The notes beneath the pieces were generated by a model, which was given only the letters and a program-made list of their open reading frames with translations, was not told the DNA's origin and searched no databases. Made by a program: the position numbers and the translations under genes. A stretch of DNA of 64,000 bases from Dolomitihabitans soli (GTDB lineage: Bacteria > Actinomycetota > Actinomycetes > Streptosporangiales > Streptosporangiaceae): assembly GCF_022213955.1 (NCBI RefSeq), contig NZ_JAKNTW010000024.1, forward strand, positions 146,048-210,047, given 5' to 3'. This document shows, piece after piece, positions 33,834 to 42,075 of this stretch. How positions within the stretch are numbered: the first letter of the stretch is position 1; each line of letters opens with the position of its first letter.

Positions 33834-35069
33834 ATGTCGGTTCCCTTCTGGGTGTGGCCGCAGTCGGTGCTGTGGGTCCTGGCCCACGTCTACCTGTGGG
33901 CACGACTGGTCCGCGGGACCACGTCGCCGGGCGGCGCCGCCCGGCGGGTGGGGACCGTCGCCGCGGTGGTGCTCTCGGCCTTCATCCCGGCGGCACTGAT
34001 CTCCGCGTACACCCTCTCCCCCGACGTGGCCCGCTGGTTCAACTGGCCGGGCTACACCTGGTTCGGGCTGGTCGTCTACATCTTGATCGTGCTCCTCCTG
34101 GCCGAGCCCGTACGGCTGGCGGCGGCGGTGGCCAGGCGGATGCGGACCCCGAAGGTCGTCGCGGCGGAGGACCTCGGGGCGACCCGTGAGGCTGAGCCGG
34201 GGGCGGTGATCACGGCGGCGCCGCCCGTGGTCCGCACCGCCACGGACGTCGACGCCGGGCGGCGGCGCTTCCTCGCGCGCTCCATCGCGCTGACGGCGGG
34301 CGTGACCGCGACCGGCGTGGTCGGGTACGGCATGAGCACGGCCCTGGGCCCGCCCAACCTCGACCGCGTCACCCTGGGTCTGCGACGGGGCGGCCCGGGG
34401 GTGAACGGAATCCGGATCGCGATGGTCAGCGACATCCACCTGGGCCCCATGCTGGGACGGTCCCATACGCAGCGGATCGTCGACATGATCAACAGCACCG
34501 GCGCGGACCTCGTCGCGATCGTCGGCGACCTGGTCGACGGCACCGTCGAGCATCTCGCGGACGCGGCCGCGCCGTTGCAGGACCTGCGCAGCAGATTCGG
34601 CACCTACTTCGTGACCGGCAACCACGAGTACATCTCGGGCGCAGGCGAGTGGGTCGAGGAACTGCGGGAGCTGGGGGTCCGCCCGCTGCAGAACGAGCGC
34701 GTGGAGTTGCCCGCCCTGGACCTCGCCGGGGTGAACGACGTGACCGGCGAGAAACTCGGCCAGGCCCCCGACTTCGAGCGGGCGCTCGGCGACCGCGATC
34801 CCGCCCGCCCGGTCGTGCTGCTCGCGCACCAGCCCGTCCAGGTGCACGAGGCCGCCCGCTACGGCGTGGACGTGCAGCTCTCCGGCCACACCCACGGCGG
34901 CCAGTTCGCGCCCTTCAGCCTCTTCTCGACCTTCGCCAACCCGATCTCGGCCGGTTACGGGCGCGTCGAGGACACGCAGCTCTATGTGACGCGAGGGGCG
35001 GGTTTCTGGGGTCCGCCGATCCGGATCGGCGCCCCGCCGGACATCACGGTCGTCGAGCTGAAGACCTGA
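33834..35069 (+). CDS. membrane-anchored metallophosphoesterase (YkuE/YaeI type)
   Basis: The 411-residue product has N-terminal hydrophobic segments (residues ~5-25, 40-60, 72-92), then a twin-arginine-like motif 'GRRRFLARSIALTAG' at 142-156 before a further helix. The calcineurin-type metal site follows in order: 'SDIHLG', 'VGDLVDG', 'TGNHEY', 'LLAHQP' and 'SGHTHGG'. Such enzymes act on lipid or nucleotide phosphoesters on the outer face of the membrane. AGGAG is 8 bases before ATG 33834. Confidence 0.87.
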   Translation: MSVPFWVWPQSVLWVLAHVYLWARLVRGTTSPGGAARRVGTVAAVVLSAFIPAALISAYTLSPDVARWFNWPGYTWFGLVVYILIVLLLAEPVRLAAAVARRMRTPKVVAAEDLGATREAEPGAVITAAPPVVRTATDVDAGRRRFLARSIALTAGVTATGVVGYGMSTALGPPNLDRVTLGLRRGGPGVNGIRIAMVSDIHLGPMLGRSHTQRIVDMINSTGADLVAIVGDLVDGTVEHLADAAAPLQDLRSRFGTYFVTGNHEYISGAGEWVEELRELGVRPLQNERVELPALDLAGVNDVTGEKLGQAPDFERALGDRDPARPVVLLAHQPVQVHEAARYGVDVQLSGHTHGGQFAPFSLFSTFANPISAGYGRVEDTQLYVTRGAGFWGPPIRIGAPPDITVVELKT

Positions 35070-35076
35070 CGCCCCA

Positions 35077-36096
35077 CTACGCTGCCCACTCCAGCAGGGC
35101 GTCCAGGGACCAGGTGTTCACCACACGGTCGGCCTCGATGCCGCACCGGGCGGCTCGCTCGCAGCCGTGGCGCTGCCAGTCGAGCTGCCCCGGGGCGTGC
35201 GCGTCGGAGTCGATCGAGAACACGCAGCCCATCTCGTACGCCAGCCGCATCAGCCGCTTCGGCGGGTCCAGCCGGTCCGGCCGGGAGTTGATCTCGACGG
35301 CCACGCCGAACCGCCGGCAGGCCTCGAACACCAGCTCGGCGTCGAACTCCGACTCCGGCCGCAGCCCGCCCCGCTTGGTGCCGCCCTTCACGATCCGCCC
35401 GGTGCAGTGGCCGAGCACGTCGACGAGCGGGTTGGCGATCGCGGTGACCATGCGCCTGGTCATCTCGTAGCGATTCATCCGCAGCTTGGAGTGCACGCTC
35501 GCCACCACGACGTCCAGCCGCTCCAGCAGCCCGGGATCCTGGTCGAGGGTGCCGTCGGCGTTGATGTCGACCTCGATCCCGGTCAGGATCCGGAACGGCG
35601 CCAGCTCCTCGTTCAGCGCCTCGACCACGTCGAGCTGGCGGCGCAGTTGCGCGGCCGACAGCCCGTTCGCGATGGTGAGCCTGGGCGAGTGGTCGGTCAG
35701 CGCCATGTATCCGTGGCCGAGGGCCTTCGCGGTGGCGGCCATCTCCTCGATCGGCGAACCGCCGTCCGACCAGTCGGAATGGGTGTGCAGGTCGCCGCGC
35801 AACGCCGTACGCAGCGCGGCGGTCTCCTCGTCGAGGTCGGTCCCCTCGGTGGCCTGCAGCCGCCGGAGGTAAGTCGGCACGTTTCCGTCGAGCGCCTCGG
35901 TGACGGCCAGCGCGGTCACCTTCCCGACCCCCGGCAGGCCGGCGAGCCCCTGCGACTTCGCCAGCCGTACCAGTTCCTCGCGGGACAGGCCCGCGACCAC
36001 GGAGGCGGCGCGGCGGAAGGCCTGGACGCGGTACGTCGGCTCGCCCGCCCGCTCCAGGAGGAAGGCGACCTCGCGCAACGCCTCGACCGGATCCAT
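35077..36096 (-). CDS. PHP-domain hydrolase with N-terminal helix-hairpin-helix (PolX C-terminal type)
   Basis: The 339-residue product has an N-terminal pol-X-like 8-kDa/HhH part ('EPTYRVQAFRRAASVV', 'LAGLPGVGKVTALAVTEAL') and a PHP metal-dependent phosphoesterase domain with 'GDLHTHSDWSDGGSP', 'MALTDHSPRL', 'GIEVDINADG', 'VVASVHSKLRM' and 'FSIDSDAHAP'. It resembles the C-terminal half of bacterial PolX plus a short DNA-binding region but lacks the polymerase palm. A nuclease or phosphatase role in DNA repair is possible. It is convergent with the metallophosphoesterase, 7 bases apart. Confidence 0.85.
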   Translation of the reverse strand: MDPVEALREVAFLLERAGEPTYRVQAFRRAASVVAGLSREELVRLAKSQGLAGLPGVGKVTALAVTEALDGNVPTYLRRLQATEGTDLDEETAALRTALRGDLHTHSDWSDGGSPIEEMAATAKALGHGYMALTDHSPRLTIANGLSAAQLRRQLDVVEALNEELAPFRILTGIEVDINADGTLDQDPGLLERLDVVVASVHSKLRMNRYEMTRRMVTAIANPLVDVLGHCTGRIVKGGTKRGGLRPESEFDAELVFEACRRFGVAVEINSRPDRLDPPKRLMRLAYEMGCVFSIDSDAHAPGQLDWQRHGCERAARCGIEADRVVNTWSLDALLEWAA

Positions 36097-36160
36097 GCCC
36101 CCAAACGTACCCGGACCAGGACTCCCGGGAGTGCGGTTACCGTGCTTCCCCTGCCAAACA

Positions 36161-36331
36161 CCCCTGCTACCGCTGCGCACCGAGCACTACCGGCAGGCTG
36201 TCAAGGCCGCGAGTACTCCACTGCATCATGTCGCTTTGGCCCTGGCCGCAGTGCACGCGGCCAGCACTATCGACATCCGGCGCATGAGGATCGATGACAT
36301 TGACCTGGCCGGCCGCCACACCTCACGGGGA
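36161..36331 (+). pseudogene. remnant of a tyrosine recombinase/integrase
   Basis: The + strand frame reads 'PLLPLRTEHYRQAVKAASTP' then 'HVALALAAVHAASTIDIRRM' and 'RIDDIDLAGRH', the pattern of the catalytic-domain entry of actinobacterial phage-type integrases ('ALAAVHA..IR.L.LDDVDL'). No start, no catalytic R-H-R-Y set, and similarity stops after about 57 residues at the VOC gene end. It is a decayed fragment in the gap 36097-36352. Confidence 0.5.
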
Positions 36332-36352
36332 TGCCTCACCAGGACAACAGGA

Positions 36353-36736
36353 TCAGCCGGACTCCGCGAGCAGATGTACCACACCGGCCGGATTCTTGAT
36401 CCAGTGGGTTCTGGAGTCGAGGTTCTCCAGGGGCTCCACCTCGTCACACGGGTGGATACCGATGCCGGCCAGTTTGCTCGCCGCCGCGTCCAGGTCATCG
36501 GTGTGCAGCTGCAGCCACAGGTCGGGCCGGCTGTAGTTGTCGACGCAGTCGAGCCACAGCGTATTGGGACCGAACCGCACCGAATGAGTTCTCGAGACGG
36601 TCGGGGCGTAGGAGACGTCGTCCTCCTTGACGTCGAAGCCCAGAGCGTCGCGGTAGAAGGCCACGGTGGCCTCGTACTGCGCCTTGGGGATCTTCATGGC
36701 GATGTTCAGGCCGGCCGTGAATTCAGGCTTGCTCAT
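36353..36736 (-). CDS. VOC-family (glyoxalase/dioxygenase fold) protein
   Basis: The 127-residue product has the paired beta-alpha-beta-beta-beta modules of the vicinal oxygen chelate fold: 'YEATVAFYRDALGFDVKEDD', 'VRFGPNTLWLDCVDNY', 'LWLQLHTDDLDAAASKLAGI' and 'HWIKNPAGVVHLLAES'. Metal-ligand positions are not all evident, so it may bind a ligand instead of catalysing. Last gene of an SRPBCC-ArsR-VOC operon; the start overlaps the ArsR stop (ATGA). Confidence 0.8.
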   Translation of the reverse strand: MSKPEFTAGLNIAMKIPKAQYEATVAFYRDALGFDVKEDDVSYAPTVSRTHSVRFGPNTLWLDCVDNYSRPDLWLQLHTDDLDAAASKLAGIGIHPCDEVEPLENLDSRTHWIKNPAGVVHLLAESG

Positions 36737-37095
36737 TCTGGCGTGACTCCTTGGTTCGTGTCGATGGCGTCCAGTGCACGTTCCAGCGCAGCCAGCCGGT
36801 CATCCCACCTGTTGGCGAGCGCGGCCAGCCACACCTGGGCCGTGCGAACAGCGGCCGGCTCCAACCGGTAGGGATGGCGGCGGCCGACCGGTTCGCCGAC
36901 GCTGATCAGGCCCGCGTCGGCGAGCTGGCCGAGGTGCTTGGCGACCGCCTGGCGGCTGACCGGCAACCGCCGCGCCAGATCAGTGACGGTTGCGGGCCCG
37001 GCGCGGGCGAGCTCCTCCAACAGCGCCCGCCGTGTCGGATCGGTGAGCGCCGTGAACACCGCGACGGCCTGCCCTTCTGAATCAGGCGGCCGCAT
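36733..37095 (-). CDS. ArsR family winged-helix regulator
   Basis: The 120-residue product has the ArsR DNA-binding core 'FTALTDPTRRALLEELARAG', 'LARRLPVSRQAVAKHLGQLA', 'DAGLISVGEPVGRRHPYRLE'. No metal-binding CxC is present, so it belongs to the group that pairs with SRPBCC/AHSA1 proteins. The start at 37095 lies within the last codons of the SRPBCC gene. It presumably represses its own operon through the palindromes at 37531-37571. Confidence 0.87.
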   Translation of the reverse strand: MRPPDSEGQAVAVFTALTDPTRRALLEELARAGPATVTDLARRLPVSRQAVAKHLGQLADAGLISVGEPVGRRHPYRLEPAAVRTAQVWLAALANRWDDRLAALERALDAIDTNQGVTPE

Positions 37096-37516
37096 CGAGG
37101 TAGGTCTCCAGGTCGACGAGCTCCGTGTCCCATCCCTGACTGTTGGCCTTGTGGGCGGACCGGGCCACGTCGTCGGCGGCTCGGGCGAATCCGCTCTCCA
37201 CCAGGCGCAGCCGAGTACCGTCCGGTACCGGCTCCAGGGTGAAGTCCACAAGCGTCTGAGGTGCGTCATCCTCCGGCAGGCCCTCGATTCCCCACCTGAA
37301 CGCGAAACGGTGTGGTGGGTCGACCACCGCGATCGTGGCGACGGATTCCTCGTCGAGGTCGTCCCAACGGAAGAACGCTCGCCCGCCGGGCCGCAGATCT
37401 ATCTCCGCTACCGAGCCGAACCACCGCGAGAGCCCTTCCGCGGTGGTCAGCGCGGCCCACACCCGCTCGATGGGATGCCGCAGCACCACCACACGTTCGA
37501 TCGCGTCCGAAACCAT
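37082..37516 (-). CDS. SRPBCC (AHSA1-like) domain protein
   Basis: The 144-residue product shows the START/AHSA1 pattern: 'RVVVLRHPIERVWAALTTAE', 'LSRWFGSVAEIDLRPGG', 'FFRWDDLDEESVATIAVVDP', 'RFAFRWG' and a C-terminal helix. It probably binds a hydrophobic ligand. GAAGGAGG precedes ATG 37516. First gene of the operon, with ArsR and VOC downstream. Confidence 0.85.
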   Translation of the reverse strand: MVSDAIERVVVLRHPIERVWAALTTAEGLSRWFGSVAEIDLRPGGRAFFRWDDLDEESVATIAVVDPPHRFAFRWGIEGLPEDDAPQTLVDFTLEPVPDGTRLRLVESGFARAADDVARSAHKANSQGWDTELVDLETYLDAAA

Positions 37517-37530
37517 GCCCACCCTCCTTC

Positions 37531-37571
37531 GCAACCTGTAGGTTGCTATTAATTGGCAACCTACAGGTTGC
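37531..37571. promoter_or_regulatory. nested palindromes, operator of the SRPBCC-ArsR-VOC operon
   Basis: GCAACCTGTAGGTTGC (37531-37546) and its exact reverse complement GCAACCTACAGGTTGC (37556-37571) flank TATTAATTG. Each 16-mer is itself a 7-bp palindrome with a 2-base centre, so two dimer sites face each other around a -10-like TATTAAT. It ends 15 bases upstream of the SRPBCC start codon. Confidence 0.75.
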
Positions 37572-37664
37572 CATCGTTGCCCGCAAGCAAGCCATCGACA
37601 CTCATCGACAAACTCGGCAACCCGCACCCTCCACCACGCTGAACACCATCAGGTTCAGTCTGAA

Positions 37665-37862
37665 ATGGCTTTGTCGAACCCAGGCGCCGGGGTACGGGTC
37701 GACGTCGAACTGCACGGAACGCTGACCCGCGCGCGTCCCATCGCGTGGAACGCCGCCGGCCGGGTCCGGCGCGACACGGGCCTCAGCATCCCCGACGCCT
37801 AGCCCATCGACGTGGACGACGAACGGCTCGTCGCCTGCCTCATCGACACTCTCATCGCGTAG
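37665..37862 (+). pseudogene. short degraded ORF with an in-frame TAG
   Basis: An ATG frame reads 'MALSNPGAGVRVDVELHGTL' for 45 codons to TAG 37800-37802 and continues in the same frame through 'DDERLVACLIDTLIA' to TAG 37860-37862. The coherent composition after the first stop suggests a small gene broken by a nonsense mutation. No clear ribosome binding site; family unknown. Confidence 0.3.
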
Positions 37863-37985
37863 TCACCCCGCGGGGAACACCGGACTCACCCCTGAGTCCG
37901 CGACACTGACAGTTTGAAGCAGCGCCGTGTCCGGAGCATCCCGTCATGATCAATAGGGTGATCCACTGCAAGATACGGAGGACAC

Positions 37986-39203
37986 ATGAGACTGCAAGAC
38001 GCAGGCATCACCCTGATCGACCCCACCGCCTACGCCGACGACGCCAGGCTGCACGAGGCGTGCACGGTGCTGCGCAGGGAATCGCCCGTGCACTGGGTGG
38101 AGGGCGGCAACTATCGCCCTTTCTGGGCGGTGACCAGGCACGCCGACGTGCTGGAGATCGAACGGCAGCACCAGTTGTTCCTCAACGCTCCCCGGCCGCT
38201 GCTCGCGGCGATCTCGACGGAGGAGCAGATGATCGCCACCGGGGTGAGGCTGCGGACGCTCGTCCACATCGACGATCCGGACCACCAGGTGTTCCGGGCG
38301 ATCGGCGCCGACTGGTTCAAACCCGCCGCGATGCGCCGGATGCAGGCGCGAATCGACGTGCTCGCCAAGCGTTATGTCGATCGGATGATGGATTTCTCCG
38401 GCGAGTGCGACTTCGCCGCCGACATCGCGGCCCACTACCCGCTGTACGTCATCCTTTCGTTGCTCGGGCTGCCGGAGAGCGACTTCCCCCGCATGCTCAC
38501 GCTCACCCAGGAGCTGTTCGGTGGCGCCGACCCCCACCGGCGGCGCGGCGACACAGCTGAGGCGCAGCTCAGCGTGCTGGTGGACTTCCTCGCCTACTTC
38601 CAGGACCTGACGGCCTCCCGCCGGGCGCATCCGACCGACGATCTCGCCTCGGCGATCGCCAACGCGGGACTGAACGATCTGGACACGGCCTCCTACTATG
38701 TGATCATCGCGACGGCCGGCCACGACACCACCAGCTCCACCATCGCGGGCGGCCTGCACGCGCTCATGGAACACCCCGACCAGCTCGCGCGGCTCCGGGA
38801 GAACCCCTCGTTGATGCCGGCCGCGGTCGACGAGATGATCCGCTGGGTGACCCCCGTGAAGGAGTTCATGCGGACCGCCACCACCGACTACGAACTGCGC
38901 GGAGTCACCGTCCGGCAGGGCGACTCCCTGCTGCTGTGCTACCCGTCCGCGAACCGCGACGAGGATGTCTTCGACGACCCCTTCCGCTTCGACGTCGGCC
39001 GCACTCCCAACCGCCACCTGGCCTTCGGCTTCGGCGCGCACTACTGTCTGGGAGCCGCGATGGCGCGGATGGAGGTCCGGGCCCTGTTCACCGAACTGCT
39101 GTCCCGCCTGACCTCGGTGGAGGCCGCGGGCGATCCCCAGTGGGTGGCCACCACGTTCGTCGGCGGCCTCAAGCACCTGCCGATCCGCTACGAGATGACC
39201 TGA
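37986..39203 (+). CDS. cytochrome P450 (class I bacterial type)
   Basis: The 405-residue P450 has the I-helix motif 'IIATAGHDTTSSTIAGGL' with the acid-alcohol pair for O2 activation, 'AAVDEMIRWVTPV' (ExxR), and the heme-Cys loop 'LAFGFGAHYCLGAAMARME'. The pattern is like actinobacterial CYPs acting on steroids, terpenes or fatty acids (CYP124/125/142-like). GGAGG lies 6 bases before ATG 37986. No ferredoxin is adjacent. It is a conventional monooxygenase, in contrast to the P450 at 46880-48187. Confidence 0.9.
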   Translation: MRLQDAGITLIDPTAYADDARLHEACTVLRRESPVHWVEGGNYRPFWAVTRHADVLEIERQHQLFLNAPRPLLAAISTEEQMIATGVRLRTLVHIDDPDHQVFRAIGADWFKPAAMRRMQARIDVLAKRYVDRMMDFSGECDFAADIAAHYPLYVILSLLGLPESDFPRMLTLTQELFGGADPHRRRGDTAEAQLSVLVDFLAYFQDLTASRRAHPTDDLASAIANAGLNDLDTASYYVIIATAGHDTTSSTIAGGLHALMEHPDQLARLRENPSLMPAAVDEMIRWVTPVKEFMRTATTDYELRGVTVRQGDSLLLCYPSANRDEDVFDDPFRFDVGRTPNRHLAFGFGAHYCLGAAMARMEVRALFTELLSRLTSVEAAGDPQWVATTFVGGLKHLPIRYEMT

Positions 39204-39335
39204 CCCGGCGGCCGCGCCGTACCACCGCCGCCGCTCCGGCCACCGGGTGAGACGGGAGTTTGTCGGTCCTGTTTTCTAAGGTGCGGGTCAGCGGCGACGG
39301 ATCGCGGAGCCGTACGAGGTGATTGGATCTCTGCC

Positions 39336-41468
39336 GTGGAAGCCTCCGTCGAGAGTCTGGTGTTCGTCCGCGACGACGAGTACACGGTCGCGCGGATGAG
39401 CGCCGAGGGCATGCCCGGATTCGTCGCCGCCGGGCGGGCCCTCGCCGGGGTGCAGCCGGGAGAGACGCTGCGGCTGATCGGCGAGTGGAGCGAGCATCCG
39501 CGGCACGGCCGCCGTCTGACGGTCACCGCGTCGGAGCGGGTGATCCCGTCCACGGTGCAGGCCATCAAGATCTACCTGGGCTCGGGCCTGATCCGCGGCA
39601 TCGGCCCGCGGCTCGCCGACGCGATCGTCAGCCAGTTCGGCGAGGCGACGCTGAAAGTCATCGACACCGAGCCGGAACGGCTCAGGGAGATCGTCAACAT
39701 CGGCCCGGCCCGGCAGGGGCAGATCGTCGAGGCGTGGCGGGACCAGAAGGCGATCGCCGCGCTGATGGTGTTCCTGCAGGGCTTCGGGATCAGCCCGCTG
39801 CTCGCTACGAAGATCTACCAGCTGTACGGCGCGCGCTCGGCCGACGTCCTGGCCGCCGACCCGTACCAGCTCATCGGCCAGGTCAGGGGGATCGGGTTCG
39901 GCACGGCCGACCGGATCGCCCTGCGGTCGGGGGTGCCGGAGCGCAGCCCGGAGCGGATCAAGGCCGCCGTCCTGGACCGGCTGGAGACGGCCGCCGCCCG
40001 CGACGGGCACTGCTACCTGCCGTTGCCCGTCCTGCTCGCGAGCGCCGCCGAACTGGTCGAACAGGATCAGGACATCGTCCGCCAGATGGTCGACGTTCTC
40101 ACCGCCGAGCGCCGGGTGGTCGTCGAAGCCTCCGCGGGCGCCTCCGGCACGGTCGTGGTGTACGCCAAGCACGTGCACAGCCGCGAGCTCAAGCTGGCCG
40201 CTCAGCTGACCAGGCTCGGGCAGGCCGCGTCGACCCTGCCCATCCGCGCGTGGGCGGAGGACCCCGGCCTGAACGACGACCAGCAGGCGGCGGTGACCAT
40301 GGCGCTGACCAGCACGGTGTCCATCCTGACCGGCGGCCCCGGCTGCGGCAAGAGCCACACCGTGAAAACCGTCGCGGCGACCGTGAAGGCGTCGGGCGGT
40401 ACGGTCACCCTCACCGCGCCGACCGGCAAGGCGGCCAAGCGCCTGTCGGAGCTGACCGGCATGCCCGCGCTGACCGTGCACCGGATGCTGGCCCACGAGC
40501 CGGACCCCGACCCCGGCACGCTGTTCGAGCAGACGCCTGCGCAGGCCGACCTCATCGTGGTCGACGAGGCTTCGATGCTGGATCTGAACCTGGCCACCCG
40601 GCTCGTCTCGGCCATCCCGGCCGGCAGCCATCTGCTCCTCGTCGGCGACGACGACCAGCTGCCGAGCATCGGGCCCGGCAGCGTGCTGGCCGACCTGCTG
40701 CGCGTCGAGACGATCGCGCGGGTCCGGCTGACCCACGTCTTCCGCCAGGCCGACGGGAGCGGGATCATCCAGGCCGCGCACCGGATACGGACCGGCGGAC
40801 TGCCCGATCTCCCCGGGCGGGGAGGCTTCTGGTTCGAGGAGCTCGACGACCCCGACCGGGTCGCCGAGCGGGTGGTCCATCTGGCCACCGTGGCGATCCC
40901 GCGTAAGCAGGGCGTGCGTCCCGGCCAGGTCCAGGTGCTGTGCCCGATGCGCAAGGGCGTGACGGGCACCGCCCAGCTGGGCCGGATGATGCAGGAACGG
41001 CTGAACCCCGCCCGCGACGGCGACGCGGAGCACTGGGCCGGCTCCACCGTCTTCCGGACCGGCGACCGGGTCATGCCGGTCCGGAACAACTACGACAAGG
41101 GCGTCTTCAACGGGGAGACCGGCACGGTCACCGCGATCGTCCAGCAGGACCGGCTCGTGGAGGTCCTGCTCGACGACGGGGAGACCGTGACCTACGGCTT
41201 CGACGAGCTCGACGACCTCACCCACGCGTACGCCATCAGCGTGCACCGCTCCCAGGGCAGCGAGTATCCCTTCGTGGTGGCCCCGATCGTCGCCGAGGCC
41301 GGCGGCATCATGCTGCGCCGCAGGCTCCTCTACACCCTCGTCACCCGGGCCCGGTCCTGGGTGGTCCTCGTCGGCCAGCGGGAAGCCCTGGAAACGGCCG
41401 TCCACCGGCTCGGCCACCGCCGTAACACCGGCCTCACCCGAAGGCTTCTGCTGTCCCCGCTCGGCTGA
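39336..41468 (+). CDS. recD2: RecD2-like SF1B DNA helicase
   Basis: The 710-residue protein has an N-terminal OB/HhH region ('SGLIRGIGPRLADAIVSQFG', 'IVNIGPARQGQIVEAW') and a helicase core with Walker A 'ILTGGPGCGKSHTVKTVAAT' (~residue 335), motif Ia 'LTAPTGKAAKRLSELTG', Walker B 'LIVVDEASMLDLNLA', motif III 'LLLVGDDDQLPSIGPG', 'LTHVFRQADGSGII' and 'AYAISVHRSQGSEYPFVV'. The long N-terminus fits RecD2 and not the RecBCD subunit; no recB or recC is nearby. It starts at GTG 39336. It is a 5'-3' helicase likely acting in DNA repair. Confidence 0.9.
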   Translation: MEASVESLVFVRDDEYTVARMSAEGMPGFVAAGRALAGVQPGETLRLIGEWSEHPRHGRRLTVTASERVIPSTVQAIKIYLGSGLIRGIGPRLADAIVSQFGEATLKVIDTEPERLREIVNIGPARQGQIVEAWRDQKAIAALMVFLQGFGISPLLATKIYQLYGARSADVLAADPYQLIGQVRGIGFGTADRIALRSGVPERSPERIKAAVLDRLETAAARDGHCYLPLPVLLASAAELVEQDQDIVRQMVDVLTAERRVVVEASAGASGTVVVYAKHVHSRELKLAAQLTRLGQAASTLPIRAWAEDPGLNDDQQAAVTMALTSTVSILTGGPGCGKSHTVKTVAATVKASGGTVTLTAPTGKAAKRLSELTGMPALTVHRMLAHEPDPDPGTLFEQTPAQADLIVVDEASMLDLNLATRLVSAIPAGSHLLLVGDDDQLPSIGPGSVLADLLRVETIARVRLTHVFRQADGSGIIQAAHRIRTGGLPDLPGRGGFWFEELDDPDRVAERVVHLATVAIPRKQGVRPGQVQVLCPMRKGVTGTAQLGRMMQERLNPARDGDAEHWAGSTVFRTGDRVMPVRNNYDKGVFNGETGTVTAIVQQDRLVEVLLDDGETVTYGFDELDDLTHAYAISVHRSQGSEYPFVVAPIVAEAGGIMLRRRLLYTLVTRARSWVVLVGQREALETAVHRLGHRRNTGLTRRLLLSPLG

Positions 41469-41511
41469 ACTCCTCAAGTCCATCAGTGGCGGGTGACCCG
41501 GGTCGGCGCGC

Positions 41512-41913
41512 TCAGAGTGCTCCCAGGTAGACCCAGGCGCCTTCGTGCCGGGTGAAGCGGCTGTTCTCGTCCAGCGACCCCGGGTTCCCGTGCTCGACGA
41601 AGTGGGCGCGGAAACGGACCGTGCCCTCGGTGTGGAAGGCGGTTCCGCCGGTGGTCTCCAGGATCTCCAGGCTCACCCATCGGGTCGCCCCGGCGAGATC
41701 CACGTGGGGCGGGCGCGTCGCGGGGTGCCAGGTACGCAGGAGATAGCCGTCGTCGCCGACGCTGAAGGCGCTGAATCGTGCACGCATCAGCGACTCGGCG
41801 GTGGGCGCGGCAGCCTTCCCGCTGTGCAGCCGCCCGCAGCAGTCCCGGTAGGACGCGGAGAGCCCGCACGGGCACGCGAGGGCGCGAGGAGGTGGTGTGT
41901 GGCGTCGGGACAT
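41512..41913 (-). CDS. YchJ family SEC-C motif protein
   Basis: The 133-residue product begins with a zinc-binding SEC-C-like segment 'ACPCGLSASYRDCCGRLHSG', then the NTF2-like YchJ domain with 'AESLMRARFSAFSVGDDGYL', 'TWHPATRPP' and 'GTVRFRAHFVEHGNPGSLDE'. The family is widespread, of uncertain function. ATG 41913 is used. It is convergent with recD2. Confidence 0.85.
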   Translation of the reverse strand: MSRRHTPPPRALACPCGLSASYRDCCGRLHSGKAAAPTAESLMRARFSAFSVGDDGYLLRTWHPATRPPHVDLAGATRWVSLEILETTGGTAFHTEGTVRFRAHFVEHGNPGSLDENSRFTRHEGAWVYLGAL

Positions 41914-42075
41914 GCCGCTAATTGTGCCCCCTCGCAAGCGCGACGGTGCGTGAGACGTCAGTCGCCCTGTGCGATTTCGACAACCCGCGCCCCTTGGCAA
42001 CGGCGTCACTATTTGCAATCATTTGCTTGCTTAGCGCGACGGTCGCAACCATACCCCTCGGGAGTGAACCCATTG

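Noticed and set aside
37800..37802. In-frame TAG read as possible stop-codon readthrough or recoding
   Set aside because: The ORF itself is weakly supported and no recoding signal is visible; simple decay is more likely.
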